Origin: Clostridia bacterium
Lineage (GTDB): Bacteria; Bacillota; Clostridia; Christensenellales; CAG-138
Length of the DNA stretch: 50,954 nt
Direction: 5' to 3'
Assembly: GCA_017514685.1 (NCBI GenBank)
Contig: JAFWJN010000036.1
Location: 1-50,954 of the forward strand
A program made the translations under genes and the position numbers. The first letter of the stretch is position 1. The number at the start of each line of letters is the position of its first letter. The notes under the pieces were generated by a model. That model had not been told where the DNA came from and searched no databases. It saw only the letters and a program-made list of their open reading frames with translations. Shown here in pieces: positions 16,997 to 25,407 of this stretch.

Positions 16997-18097
16997 ATGA
17001 AAAAAATCATTGCTTTGCTATTATCTGCGCTCCTGCTGTTTGCCGTTGCAGCATGCGCTAAATCCGGGGACAAAGGCCGGGAGAACACGTCGACAGCCTC
17101 TGCTGCAGTGAATGAGCCCAAGGATACACAGGTGAAAACGAATGCTCCGACCGAAGAACCAACTACGGAGCCGACATCGGAACCGACTGCAAAGCCAACA
17201 CCGGAGCCGACACCGGAACCGACTGAGGAACCGACACCGGAGCCTACTGAGGAGCCAACTCCGGAACCCACTGCCATACCCGAGCCGACTGAGACGCAGG
17301 CGGAAGCGGAAGTGAGGGAAGCTTTTGCCAGAATGAAGGATCTTAAGAGCGTTCGTATAGACATGAATGCGCAAGTAGAGATCAGTGTTGAGATTTCCAT
17401 GGACGGCATGAGTATTAAAATGCCGATTCATATGAAAGTCAGATATCTTTCCGACAATCAGAAAGATCCTGCCATGAGCAGGGGAAATCTGGAATTGAAC
17501 GTGGATATGAGTGCCTTAGGAGAGGAAAGCATGAGCACTCTTCTCTATACGGATGCTTCAGGAGAATCGGTCGTCACTTACACTTCTGTCGATAATGGGG
17601 AGACCTGGACAGTCAATACAGAGGAGGCTTCGCTGGATGAACCTTTTCAGAATCTTGATGTTCTGCAGTATGCTGAGAACATTGAGAAGGTCGGCCCCAA
17701 AGAGATCGATGGAAGACCTGTTACCGTGTATACCGGCAGGCTAACAGGGGAATATATGCAGGCCGCCTTCAGCGCCGCCGGCATGGAAGAACTGATGTCC
17801 TTATTCTCGGATTCTGATCAGGAACAGGAAAACGGACTCGATCCTGGAAAAGATATTTTGCTGACCATTTATGTTGATGACGAATCCGGATACCTCGTAT
17901 TTTACAACATGGACATGACGGAGACATTTAAAGATGTGCTGATCGCAGAGCTGCTGGATACAATGGATTTTCCGATGGAAGAAGGCTTTGAGATCAATAT
18001 AGATGTTTCGGCTGTCAAAGCGGAAGCTTCCCTTTCACAGTTTGACAGCATCGAGCCGATTATTATCCCTGAAAATGCCCTGCTTGCAGAGCTGTGA
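16997..18097 (+). CDS. lipoprotein with Pro-Thr-Glu linker, DUF6612/LolA-like
   Basis: 366 residues from the ATG at 16997, with AAGGAG upstream; the longer frame from 16901 starts inside the promoter and is rejected. Lipobox VAAC (Cys 20). Residues about 50-95 are a low-complexity linker of EPT and PEPT repeats that probably spans the cell wall. The remaining 270 residues have the alternating beta-strand pattern of the LolA/LppX-like fold found in DUF6612 lipoproteins (AFARMKDLKSVRIDMNAQ, then repeated amphipathic strands). Such proteins bind hydrophobic ligands; the specific function is unknown. Monocistronic, with its own promoter and terminator. Confidence 0.8.
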   Translation: MKKIIALLLSALLLFAVAACAKSGDKGRENTSTASAAVNEPKDTQVKTNAPTEEPTTEPTSEPTAKPTPEPTPEPTEEPTPEPTEEPTPEPTAIPEPTETQAEAEVREAFARMKDLKSVRIDMNAQVEISVEISMDGMSIKMPIHMKVRYLSDNQKDPAMSRGNLELNVDMSALGEESMSTLLYTDASGESVVTYTSVDNGETWTVNTEEASLDEPFQNLDVLQYAENIEKVGPKEIDGRPVTVYTGRLTGEYMQAAFSAAGMEELMSLFSDSDQEQENGLDPGKDILLTIYVDDESGYLVFYNMDMTETFKDVLIAELLDTMDFPMEEGFEINIDVSAVKAEASLSQFDSIEPIIIPENALLAEL

Positions 18098-18120
18098 TCA
18101 TTTTGAAAAAGTGCAGACGA

Positions 18121-18146
18121 AAGACCGCTTCGGCGGTCTTTTTCTT
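18121..18146 (+). terminator. intrinsic terminator
   Basis: AAGACCGC-TTCG-GCGGTCTT, a perfect 8-base stem with a UUCG tetraloop, followed by TTTCTT, 23 bases after the lipoprotein stop codon. Confidence 0.9.
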
Positions 18147-18242
18147 ACAGAAGGCAGAGACCGTTCTGACGAACGCAGGAGCGAAACAGACGCTGACTAT
18201 GTAAATGGTGAATAAAATCATCATCAACAAACAACTTCTATG

Positions 18243-18271
18243 TTGCTATCATAAACGGTTTTCTGTATAAT
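18243..18271 (+). promoter_or_regulatory. promoter of WYL regulator operon
   Basis: TTGCTA at 18243-18248 and TATAAT at 18266-18271 with a 17-base spacer, about 33 bases upstream of the WYL gene start. Confidence 0.75.
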
Positions 18272-18303
18272 ATAATCAGAATCCTATAAAGGGGGATACC
18301 GCC

Positions 18304-19284
18304 TTGAAGAACGAAGATATCTTTCGCCCTCTGTATTTATGTAAGATCCTGTATGAACGGACCGACGAGGAACATTCACTTTCCACGGTGGACCTGATAC
18401 GGATCCTTTCAGAAGAATATGGTATATCCACGCACAGGCAGACGATTAAGAACGATCTGAACGTCATGCGCGAGTTCGGGATGGACATTGAGGAAGTCCG
18501 TTCCTCCCAGAACCAGTACAAACTGCTCAGCAGAACGTTTGAAACAGCGGAACTGAAGCTTATGATCAGTGCCGTGTTTTCAGCAAAGTTCATTCCCCCG
18601 AGAAAGAGGGTCGAGCTTGCCGATAAGATTGCATCCCTCACAAGCGGATACCGGAGTGAAGCGCTGAAGGAACGGATCGAGACGGAAAAGCAGACTAGAC
18701 AGGGGAACGATCAGATTTTCTATATCATTGACCAGATCAACGAGGCAATCAACCAGAAGAAAAAGATTTCGTTCCAGTACCTGAAATACAATTCGAAAAA
18801 GCAGCAGGGGCTGAGGCACAACGGGGAACGATATACCATGAGCCCGTACGGACTTACCTGGAACGGCGATAATTACTATGTGGTCGGCTATTCCGATAAG
18901 CATAAGGAAATCGGCAGTTTCCGGGTGGACCGGATTGCAAAAGTACCGACGATACTGAAGGCGGCAGCAAAGAACCAGCCGGTCGGGTTTTCCATTGACG
19001 CGTATGTGAACTCCATGATGAGAATGTACGACAGCAAGCGCGAAACAGTTTTCCTTCGCTGCAGCAACGAGGTGATCGATTCCATAATCGATAAGTTCGG
19101 GGAAGAGATCGATATCGTGGAAGCAGCGGATGATACGTTCAGAACAACGATCGAAACGGCTGTCAACCATGTATTTTTCAGCTGGGTTTTCGGATTCGAG
19201 GGAAAAGTGAAGATCGAGGGACCGTCCATGGTGAGAGAACGGTACTGCAGAATGGTGAAAAACGAGGCGGACTCTTTAAACTGA
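18304..19284 (+). CDS. WYL-domain transcriptional regulator
   Basis: 326 residues starting at a TTG at 18304 with AAAGGGGG before it; no ATG is better placed. Residues 1-75 form a winged helix-turn-helix (THRQTIKNDLNVMREFGMDI). Residues about 140-215 are a WYL domain (KKKISFQYLKY, TMSPYGLTWNGDNYYVVGY, FRVDRI), a ligand-sensing module thought to bind nucleotides or nucleic acid. A WCX-like C-terminal region ends the protein (about 235-320). WYL regulators often control stress or defence operons. Here the following genes are two zinc-ribbon proteins and an EF-hand-like protein, possibly one operon. Confidence 0.88.
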   Translation: MKNEDIFRPLYLCKILYERTDEEHSLSTVDLIRILSEEYGISTHRQTIKNDLNVMREFGMDIEEVRSSQNQYKLLSRTFETAELKLMISAVFSAKFIPPRKRVELADKIASLTSGYRSEALKERIETEKQTRQGNDQIFYIIDQINEAINQKKKISFQYLKYNSKKQQGLRHNGERYTMSPYGLTWNGDNYYVVGYSDKHKEIGSFRVDRIAKVPTILKAAAKNQPVGFSIDAYVNSMMRMYDSKRETVFLRCSNEVIDSIIDKFGEEIDIVEAADDTFRTTIETAVNHVFFSWVFGFEGKVKIEGPSMVRERYCRMVKNEADSLN

Positions 19285-19332
19285 ATGCAATAACAGATAT
19301 GTTAAGACGCATTGCGGAAAGGAGCGCAGAAA

Positions 19333-19527
19333 ATGGCATATCATTACTGGACGCAGATCACACATTTTCTGGAAAAGGATGAGTACCAATGCTCGAACTG
19401 CGGAAATATGTTTTATAAACCGTACGCAATCTGTCCGGCATGCGGAGTTAAGATGAAAAAGGTAAAGTATGAGCCTACCTGGGTGGACGAAGCAGACGAA
19501 TACGACATGCTGTTCGAGGATTTCTGA
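19333..19527 (+). CDS. small zinc-ribbon protein
   Basis: 64 residues from the ATG at 19333, with AAAGGAG upstream. Two knuckles, CSNC and CPAC, are 15 residues apart and form a rubredoxin-type zinc ribbon. An aromatic N-terminus (YHYWTQITHFLEKDEYQCSN) and an acidic tail surround it. It resembles the small zinc-ribbon proteins common in clostridial genomes. It lies 48 bases after the WYL regulator and is probably co-transcribed. Function unknown. Confidence 0.75.
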   Translation: MAYHYWTQITHFLEKDEYQCSNCGNMFYKPYAICPACGVKMKKVKYEPTWVDEADEYDMLFEDF

Positions 19528-19577
19528 TCACTCCGACAGGATGAGATTTCGGAAAAGATATGGATGGAGAAAAAGAT

Positions 19578-20069
19578 ATGAGTTTTGAAGATTTTTTTGA
19601 TTTTGACGGTGACGGAAAACTGAATGTGATCGAGCAGGCAACGGCTTATACCGCATTGTTTGGAAATGAGGATTCGGATGACATCGGGTACCATTCTCCT
19701 TATGACGACGATGATGATGAACCTGCCGAATCGTATGACGAGTATGACGAATACGATGATTATTCGGATGACGAATTCGAAGACGAGGACGAAGAAGAGG
19801 AAGGGGATCTGTTCGGCTGGGACAAAGAGAATGCTGAATCCCTCATTAGCTCAGTTAAGAACAAAACAGGCTTGAAGTTGTACAAGGAACGTTTGAGCCG
19901 GATTGTTGAGCTGATTGAAAAAATCACGTCGGATACGGACAGCCTTCTGCTCGATGTGGAACTGAATCCTTCCGATACCGATGAAAAATATGAGATGATC
20001 GAAGCACTGGAAAACGCGAAACTGGACCTGGATCAGCTGACGGCTGATCTTGAGAAAGTGCTGGAGTAA
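19578..20069 (+). CDS. acidic protein with EF-hand-like loop
   Basis: 163 residues from the ATG at 19578, with GGAG eight bases upstream; an ATG at 19560 is an alternative. Near the N-terminus DFDGDGKLNVIE matches the 12-residue EF-hand/dockerin calcium loop (Asp, Asp, Asp, Lys, Asn, Glu at the ligand positions). A very acidic stretch of Asp, Glu and Tyr follows (about 45-85). The C-terminal half is helical (KLYKERLSRIVELIEKI). Calcium binding is likely; the partner is unknown. A single loop suggests it dimerises or uses an atypical hand. Confidence 0.65.
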   Translation: MSFEDFFDFDGDGKLNVIEQATAYTALFGNEDSDDIGYHSPYDDDDDEPAESYDEYDEYDDYSDDEFEDEDEEEEGDLFGWDKENAESLISSVKNKTGLKLYKERLSRIVELIEKITSDTDSLLLDVELNPSDTDEKYEMIEALENAKLDLDQLTADLEKVLE

Positions 20070-20083
20070 AGTAGGAGATAACA

Positions 20084-20650
20084 ATGAAAGTCTGTAACTA
20101 CTGCGGATCCCGCAATGAAGACCGTATCACAGCCTGTGAGCATTGCGGGGCTTCGGATTTTTCAAATGTCTGCGAGAACTGCGGCGAGGTTTTTGATACG
20201 CCGTTCTGTCCGAACTGCGGAGTGAAAGCGGGGAACAAAGGTCTGGTCTGCCCGAGATGCGGAAAACATTTTTTTACGGCCTATTGCCCGTCATGCGGCT
20301 ATTCCTCACTGAAAAAGCAGGAGACCGTAACGCGCCAGGTGTATGTGCCAGTCAACGATTATGTGACGCCGGAACCGGTATCGAGAAGAAAAAGAGCAGG
20401 GGCGGGGGCAGTCGTTCTTGCCATCATGTTCCCTTATGTGATGATCTTCTTCTCAACGTTCGGACGCCTTTTCCAGTCCAAGGCATCCCGTATCGCCCTG
20501 GCAGTCTGGAATGCAGTGATAGCGTTCGGCGTTCTGGGCACAGCGATTGATGAATCCTCCAGTTCTCTGCCGGCGATGATGCTGTTCAGCTTTGCAATGA
20601 TCGGCATGAGCGTTTATTCAACCATAAAGACCATTAAAGAGAAAGAATAA
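20084..20650 (+). CDS. zinc-ribbon membrane protein
   Basis: 188 residues. Four or more CxxC knuckles lie in the first 75 residues (CNYCG, CEHCG, CENCG, CPNCG, CPRCG, CPSCG), enough for about three zinc ribbons. A basic linker (SRRKRAG) and three hydrophobic segments follow at about 107-125, 138-155 and 160-178. The layout resembles double zinc-ribbon membrane proteins, with the ribbons in the cytoplasm. It follows the EF-hand-like gene by 14 bases, with AGGAG before the ATG. Function unknown. Confidence 0.75.
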   Translation: MKVCNYCGSRNEDRITACEHCGASDFSNVCENCGEVFDTPFCPNCGVKAGNKGLVCPRCGKHFFTAYCPSCGYSSLKKQETVTRQVYVPVNDYVTPEPVSRRKRAGAGAVVLAIMFPYVMIFFSTFGRLFQSKASRIALAVWNAVIAFGVLGTAIDESSSSLPAMMLFSFAMIGMSVYSTIKTIKEKE

Positions 20651-20695
20651 AGAAGCCGATGATGCGCATCTGCTTTGGATGATAAAAAAGGAAAC

Positions 20696-21103
20696 ATGAA
20701 AACGATTCGGGTTGTCGCTGCTGTGATTCTGAAAGACGGCAAGATTTTTGCTACACAGCGCGGATATGGCGCATATAAGGACTACTGGGAATTTCCGGGC
20801 GGAAAAATCGAACCGGGAGAGACGCCTGAGCAGGCTCTGATCCGGGAGATTAGAGAAGAACTTGCGACGGAGATCCGGGTGGAAGAATTACTCACGACGG
20901 TCGAATATGACTATCCGGAGTTCCATCTGTCCATGGATTGCTTTATTTGCGCAGTTTTACGGGGAAAATTGGAATTAAAAGAACATGAATCCGCTTCCTG
21001 GCTTCCCATAAGTCGTTTGCGTGATGTAAACTGGCTGCCGGCGGATCTGTTGGTGGTTGATCGGTTGGAGAAACAGCCGAAACAAATAATGAAGGAGATA
21101 TAG
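20696..21103 (+). CDS. mutT: Nudix hydrolase, MutT-type (deoxy)nucleoside triphosphate pyrophosphohydrolase
   Basis: 135 residues from the ATG at 20696 with AAAAAGG before it; a TTG 21 bases earlier is rejected. The Nudix box GGKIEPGETPEQALIREIRE with EEL directly after supplies the metal-binding glutamates, and WEFPGGK is the phrase typical of MutT/NudG sanitising enzymes. These hydrolyse oxidised or modified dNTPs to monophosphates. The stop codon is directly followed by the ATG of the next gene, so the two are translationally coupled. The exact substrate (8-oxo-dGTP or a cytidine analogue) is open. Confidence 0.87.
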   Translation: MKTIRVVAAVILKDGKIFATQRGYGAYKDYWEFPGGKIEPGETPEQALIREIREELATEIRVEELLTTVEYDYPEFHLSMDCFICAVLRGKLELKEHESASWLPISRLRDVNWLPADLLVVDRLEKQPKQIMKEI

Positions 21104-21949
21104 ATGCAGATTATAGAAAACCAGACCTTTGACGAAGAGCGGGCTCTGTATGGGAGTCATGAGATAGAACTGAGAAACTGCCGGTTTGACGGTCCGGCTG
21201 ACGGCGAAAGTGCATTAAAAGAGAGCGGTAAGATCCTTGTTGAGGATTGTTTTTTTAATTTGCGCTATCCCTTCTGGCATGATACGGATCTGACCATCAT
21301 CGGAAGCGAACTGACGTCGCTTTGCCGCGCGGCACTGTGGTATTCGGCGCATGTGAAGATCGAGAACACAAAACTCCATGGAATCAAAGCGCTGAGAGAG
21401 TGCTCGGATATTGTCATGTCCGGCTGTGACATCGTCTCGCCGGAATTCGGATGGTCCGTGCGGGGAATCAACATGACCGGCTGCAGCGCGGAGAGTGAGT
21501 ACTTTATGCTTCGTTCGGAGCGGCTGCACTTTGACAACGTAAGATTGAAAGGCAAATATTCTTTCCAGTACATTACGGATTCCGTGTTTATAAACTGCAA
21601 TTTTGACACCAAGGACGCGTTCTGGCATGCGAAGAATGTGGTGATCAAAGACAGTATCATAAAAGGTGAGTATCTTGCGTGGTACTGTGAGAACGTGACC
21701 TTTGAGAACTGCACGATCATCGGGACACAGCCGCTTTGCTACTGCAAGGGACTGAAGCTGATCGACTGCCGTATGGAAAACTGCGATCTGTCATTTGAAA
21801 AGTCCGATGTGGAAGCCAATATCCTTTCCTCGGTTGACAGCATCAAGAATCCCCATAGCGGAAGGATTATAGTACCGTCGCTCGGAGAGCTGATTATGGA
21901 CGATCCGGAGGCAAAAGGGATGGTATTCGCAGGGGAGTACCTGGGGTAA
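21104..21949 (+). CDS. DUF3737 family protein (parallel beta-helix)
   Basis: 281 residues that match the widespread DUF3737 family closely: IIENQTFDEERALYGS at the start, then CRFDGPADGESALKES and LRYPFWHD. Repeated turns of the form (V/I)xxxNCxxxG give a right-handed beta-helix like pentapeptide or pectate-lyase folds. No enzymatic residues are established for the family. It is coupled directly to the Nudix gene, with AAGGAG inside the Nudix 3' end. Function unknown despite wide conservation. Confidence 0.85.
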   Translation: MQIIENQTFDEERALYGSHEIELRNCRFDGPADGESALKESGKILVEDCFFNLRYPFWHDTDLTIIGSELTSLCRAALWYSAHVKIENTKLHGIKALRECSDIVMSGCDIVSPEFGWSVRGINMTGCSAESEYFMLRSERLHFDNVRLKGKYSFQYITDSVFINCNFDTKDAFWHAKNVVIKDSIIKGEYLAWYCENVTFENCTIIGTQPLCYCKGLKLIDCRMENCDLSFEKSDVEANILSSVDSIKNPHSGRIIVPSLGELIMDDPEAKGMVFAGEYLG

Positions 21950-21985
21950 GAGATTTTCCTGACCATCTGCAGCGTGAGTCCCCTA

Positions 21986-22014
21986 TTGCATTTTTTGACA
22001 ATATCAGTTATAAT
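21986..22014 (+). promoter_or_regulatory. promoter of riboswitch-controlled transcript
   Basis: TTGCAT at 21986-21991 and TATAAT at 22009-22014 with a 17-base spacer. This predicts a transcript start near 22021, exactly at the 5' base of the riboswitch. Confidence 0.8.
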
Positions 22015-22020
22015 GAACGC

Positions 22021-22153
22021 ACCATAAAGAGAAGGCGAGAGACAAGCTCTATGACCCTTCAGCAACCTGCCGATTTCGGCAAGGTGCTCCAGCTTGAATG
22101 ATGGGCCAATTAGTATAAATAAGAAGGCGCATCTGACGATGGGCCTTTTCTTT
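22021..22153 (+). ncRNA. SAM-I/SAM-I-IV-type riboswitch with terminator platform
   Basis: The core has the SAM-I clan pattern: AGAGACAAGCTCTATGA, then CAGCAACC, a P3 hairpin CTGCCGATTTCGGCAAGG, then GGTGCTCCAG. P1 would pair CCAT at 22022-22025 with ATGG at 22101-22104. Downstream, AAGGC-G-CATC / GATG-G-GCCTT (22124-22147) with TTCTTT is a terminator. GATGGGCC occurs twice, at 22100-22107 and 22138-22145, so the first copy can pair with GGCGCATC as an antiterminator. This predicts an OFF switch by S-adenosylmethionine. The aptamer subclass is uncertain. Confidence 0.75.
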
Positions 22154-22182
22154 ATGAGTTTTTCATAAAGGAAAGCCATCAA

Positions 22183-22944
22183 ATGCAAAATGCACTCATT
22201 ATTCACATTCCACATTCTTCCCGGTATATTCCGGCATCTGCCCGGATGGATTTTGTCAAAGAACGGCTGCCCCGTGAGTTTCTGGTCATGACCGACCACT
22301 TCTGTGATGAACTCTTTTCATCTCCGTTTCCTACCCTGAAGTTTCCTTACAGCAGGCTTTACTGCGATGTGGAACGGTTCAAAGAAGATGAAAAAGAAGA
22401 AATGACTTCTGTCGGTATGGGATTTGCCTACACGCACTGCTCGGACGGAACAGTGCTTCGTACACTATCCAAGGAGAGAAAAGAGCAGATTCTCTCTTCC
22501 TGTTATGAACCGCATCATCAGAAACTGATCCGGATGACAGAAAGCGCCTTGAAGAAAACCGGCTCCTGCCTGATCGTTGACGGGCATTCATTCTATCCGG
22601 AAGCGCTTCCGTACGAATTGCATCCAAAGCTGCACCGGCCGGAGATCTGTATCGGAACGGATCCGTTCCATACGCCGGAATGGCTGAGCGTATTCTGTTA
22701 TGATTTCTTTACCGGAAAAGGATATGAGACGGATTTCAACGCTCCCTTTATCGGAACGATCGTGCCGCTCCCATACTTCGGGAAAGAAAAGAAAGTACGT
22801 TCCGTCATGATCGAGATCAACAGGAAACTGTATATGGACAAAACCGGCGAGAAGACTTCTGCGTTCGGGAAAGTCAAAATAGACATCCGGCAGTTTCTGG
22901 AGCAGCTGTCCACGGAAGAGAAAAAACATCGTACGGATGAATAA
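22183..22944 (+). CDS. N-formylglutamate amidohydrolase-family protein
   Basis: 253 residues. Family motifs are IPHSS near the start, YCDVERF, DGHSF and IEINR, which place the metal-binding His, Asp and Glu residues of N-formylglutamate deformylases and related zinc amidohydrolases. The canonical enzyme ends histidine degradation by splitting N-formylglutamate, but no hut genes are nearby. Because a SAM-type riboswitch precedes it, a role in sulfur amino acid or formyl/acyl-amino-acid turnover is more likely than histidine use. AAAGGAAA precedes the ATG. About 30 bases separate the terminator hairpin from the start. Confidence 0.82.
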   Translation: MQNALIIHIPHSSRYIPASARMDFVKERLPREFLVMTDHFCDELFSSPFPTLKFPYSRLYCDVERFKEDEKEEMTSVGMGFAYTHCSDGTVLRTLSKERKEQILSSCYEPHHQKLIRMTESALKKTGSCLIVDGHSFYPEALPYELHPKLHRPEICIGTDPFHTPEWLSVFCYDFFTGKGYETDFNAPFIGTIVPLPYFGKEKKVRSVMIEINRKLYMDKTGEKTSAFGKVKIDIRQFLEQLSTEEKKHRTDE

Positions 22945-23064
22945 CGCCGGAACATGACAGGAACATCAGAAAACGGTTGCAACGGCCAGAAAAAGAAAGA
23001 TATAATCAGACGGAAGAAAACTTCTGAGCGAGGAGTCAGTTTACAGGGAGAGGGAAGGATAGAT

Positions 23065-23430
23065 ATGCAGACAATCGATCAGGCGCTTGACAAACTGGAG
23101 CATTCCACATTCCGTTCAAGCTTTCATCTGACCAAAAAAGAACGGGCATACCTGTCGGAAAAAGGAATGGAATGCATGAAAAGCCATGCGGAAGATTTCG
23201 TCCGGCAAAAGCTTGCCCCGGCTGATCCCGTAAACGACGGGAAACAGACCCCCATGCACGGACATCCGGTCTTTAAAGCAATGCACGCGACTGCGTGCTG
23301 CTGCAGAGGCTGCCTCAATAAGTGGTACCGCGTTCCGAAGGGAAAAGAACTGACCGAAGAAGAGCAGAGAAAAATCGTCAATCTGCTCATGGCCTGGCTG
23401 GAGCGGCAGATGAAAACCGGGGGGTCTTGA
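23065..23430 (+). CDS. DUF4186 family protein
   Basis: 121 residues from the ATG at 23065, with GGAAGGAT upstream; the longer open frame from 22954 has no start signal. The sequence is a close match to DUF4186: STFRSSFHLTKKERAYL, HAEDFVRQKLAPADPVNDGK and CCCRGCLNKWYRVPKGKEL. The conserved His and Cys residues suggest a metal site. Function is unknown. It follows the amidohydrolase gene by 120 bases and may be read from the same riboswitch transcript. Confidence 0.85.
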   Translation: MQTIDQALDKLEHSTFRSSFHLTKKERAYLSEKGMECMKSHAEDFVRQKLAPADPVNDGKQTPMHGHPVFKAMHATACCCRGCLNKWYRVPKGKELTEEEQRKIVNLLMAWLERQMKTGGS

Positions 23431-23454
23431 CAGATTTTCCGCTTTCCGTATAAT
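23427..23454 (+). promoter_or_regulatory. promoter overlapping the DUF4186 stop codon
   Basis: Perfect TTGACA at 23427-23432 and perfect TATAAT at 23449-23454 with a 16-base spacer. The start point would be just before the GCTTCAGG-ATG-CCTGAAGC hairpin at 23462-23480. Confidence 0.65.
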
Positions 23455-23908
23455 AGGTATCGCTTCAGGATGCCTGAAGCCTCCAATTCTGCTCCGGACG
23501 GGCTCAAAACCCCACCTCTTGACAAGATTTTCAATTTGTATTATATAATAAGAAGAAACTCCGATTTTCCCGGGTTTTTTGAACGAGCGGCATCCTCACA
23601 GCCGTGATTCTTTTTCAGGACAGTCGGATCGTTTGCGCATCATCAGCGTGGACAAACCGGACAAACAGCACCTTTCCGATGAAATGTCGCTTTCAGGGCG
23701 ACCTGTTCATTCATTGTTTCTATTATAATAAAAGCATAAGAACAAGATCTTCCTCTTGTAAGGACGTTCTGATTTTTGTCTGCCTTTTTCCGGATTGACG
23801 ATCCATGCCGTGAAGAGAGGGACACGAATCTTCTGTTATGCTTTGAACTTATACTATGGTCCTGCCGGAAGGCAAGACCGCTATCAACAAACGAGGGAGG
23901 TAACACAC
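23431..23908 (+). other. 478-base leader without a convincing gene
   Basis: Besides the two promoters, this stretch holds a perfect 8-base hairpin at 23462-23480. Further short GC-rich segments follow between 23570 and 23710, then an A/T-rich part. Short frames on both strands lack ribosome sites and recognisable sequence. It is either a long 5' leader of the gene at 23909 or encodes a small RNA. I could not match it to a known riboswitch. Confidence 0.4.
23519..23547 (+). promoter_or_regulatory. second tandem promoter
   Basis: Perfect TTGACA at 23519-23524 and TATATA at 23542-23547 with a 17-base spacer (TATAAT at 23544-23549 with 19). It lies 390 bases upstream of the next gene. Confidence 0.6.
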
Positions 23909-25363
23909 ATGAGCACTAACTATTTTACAACACCTCTGAAACCGTACGGGAAAGACGGAGAAAGATGGCCTATCAACGGAATGTTCGAGTCATTCTTCGG
24001 CAGGGAATTTGAGAATGTTCCCAAAGAGAATCTTTCAGAATTTCTGAAGTCGGGACTTGACCGGATGAATCCAAACGGACTGGTTTCCCTGCTCCCGGAC
24101 GACACGGAAGGCTGCGACGGGGATGTACGGATTGATCTGGTCTATACACCGTCCTGCGCAGTCGCCGCGATCGGGATCTATCTTCTGCTGAAGGATCCGT
24201 CTTCCGTAAGCGATACGGAAAAACAGAAACTTCAGATCCTTTTGAATAGAATCTTTTCCAATGGCGTTGCAGGTCATGGATACGGAGCGGATGAATACCG
24301 TAGGAAGATCCTCTGCATGTTTGCCCTGACCGGAGCAAAGTCCTTGATTGACCGGTATCCGGATTTCTGCCCTCAGATGAAACCGGTCCTGACAGAACAG
24401 CTGGAACTGGTCAGAAAAAGGCCGGAGGGCGAACCTTCCTGGACCAATCCCAGGGATCTGACCGGATTAAGCATTCAGACCATCGCGGCGTGGAATGGAA
24501 ACACGGAACCGGTATTTGTCTATGGAACACTCATGCAGGGAGAGAGCGCTCACAGCCGTCTCGCCGATGCCGTATATGCAGGGAAGGCGATCCTTCGCGG
24601 ATATGCCGTCTATTCGGTCAGCTGGTACCCGGGAATCGTTCCGGAAGAAAAGGAAGCGGTGCTCGGTGAACTCTATTATGTCAGTAAGCAGATGATCCCC
24701 GGCATGGACGAGTATGAAGGAGAAGGAACTCTTTATCAGAGAAAGACCGTCACAGTGGAAACGCAGTACGGAAAAAAAGAAGCGTACGCCTATATCTATT
24801 TGCAGAAAGTATCCGGGGATCCGATCAGAGGCGGAAGATGGGCAGGCAAAGAAAATGATCCGGTCTGGTACGCCTGCTACGGTTCCAATCTCAGAGAAGA
24901 GCGTTTCAAAGACTATATTGTTGGAAACGAACATCCGAGATGGGGAAAACCGAAAAAAGGATGCACTGATAAAACGCTTTGGACGGACAGTATGGTCATG
25001 GAATACCCGGGACAGCTGTATTTCGGAAACAGCAGCAGCCAGTGGCAAAATATGGGAGTTGCTTTCTATGATCCGGATGCGGAAGGAAAGACTTATATGC
25101 GCCTTTACAGGATCACATTCGGTCAGCTTCTGGAGGTGTGGAAGCAGGAAGGATCAGGAGAGAACTGGTATGACAGCCTTTATCCGGTGGAGATCACAAA
25201 GGAAGGCATCCCTGTTTATACCATTTCTTCCAAAAAGAGAAAAGCTTTCAATCTGCCGGATGAACAATATCTGGAAGTGATCCGGGACGGACTGGTTCTT
25301 GAATGTGGAATCGGTGAAAAAGCGGCAAAGAACTATCTGAAGCAGGCACAGAAAAGAGAGTAA
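23909..25363 (+). CDS. protein with two gamma-glutamylcyclotransferase-like (AIG2) domains
   Basis: 484 residues from the ATG at 23909, with GGGAGG before it. Residues 1-190 are a helical domain I do not recognise. Residues about 200-305 form an AIG2/GGCT-like fold starting VFVYGTLMQGE and including PGMDEYEGEGTLYQRKTV, whose Glu is the usual catalytic position. Residues about 320-475 are a second GGCT-like domain starting WYACYGSNLREERF. The YGTL and YGSNL loops are the substrate-binding signatures of this superfamily, which cyclises gamma-glutamyl amines. Two such domains in one chain are unusual. An ADP-ribosylglycohydrolase gene follows after 44 bases, probably in one operon. Confidence 0.8.
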   Translation: MSTNYFTTPLKPYGKDGERWPINGMFESFFGREFENVPKENLSEFLKSGLDRMNPNGLVSLLPDDTEGCDGDVRIDLVYTPSCAVAAIGIYLLLKDPSSVSDTEKQKLQILLNRIFSNGVAGHGYGADEYRRKILCMFALTGAKSLIDRYPDFCPQMKPVLTEQLELVRKRPEGEPSWTNPRDLTGLSIQTIAAWNGNTEPVFVYGTLMQGESAHSRLADAVYAGKAILRGYAVYSVSWYPGIVPEEKEAVLGELYYVSKQMIPGMDEYEGEGTLYQRKTVTVETQYGKKEAYAYIYLQKVSGDPIRGGRWAGKENDPVWYACYGSNLREERFKDYIVGNEHPRWGKPKKGCTDKTLWTDSMVMEYPGQLYFGNSSSQWQNMGVAFYDPDAEGKTYMRLYRITFGQLLEVWKQEGSGENWYDSLYPVEITKEGIPVYTISSKKRKAFNLPDEQYLEVIRDGLVLECGIGEKAAKNYLKQAQKRE

Positions 25364-25407
25364 AAAAGAAAATCAATACGAACAAAAAGCAGGCACAGGA
25401 GGTTAAT

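Noticed and set aside
23604-23906. Short frames on both strands in the 23.4-23.9 kb leader
   Set aside because: None has a plausible ribosome site, and they overlap each other; the region reads better as a leader or small RNA.
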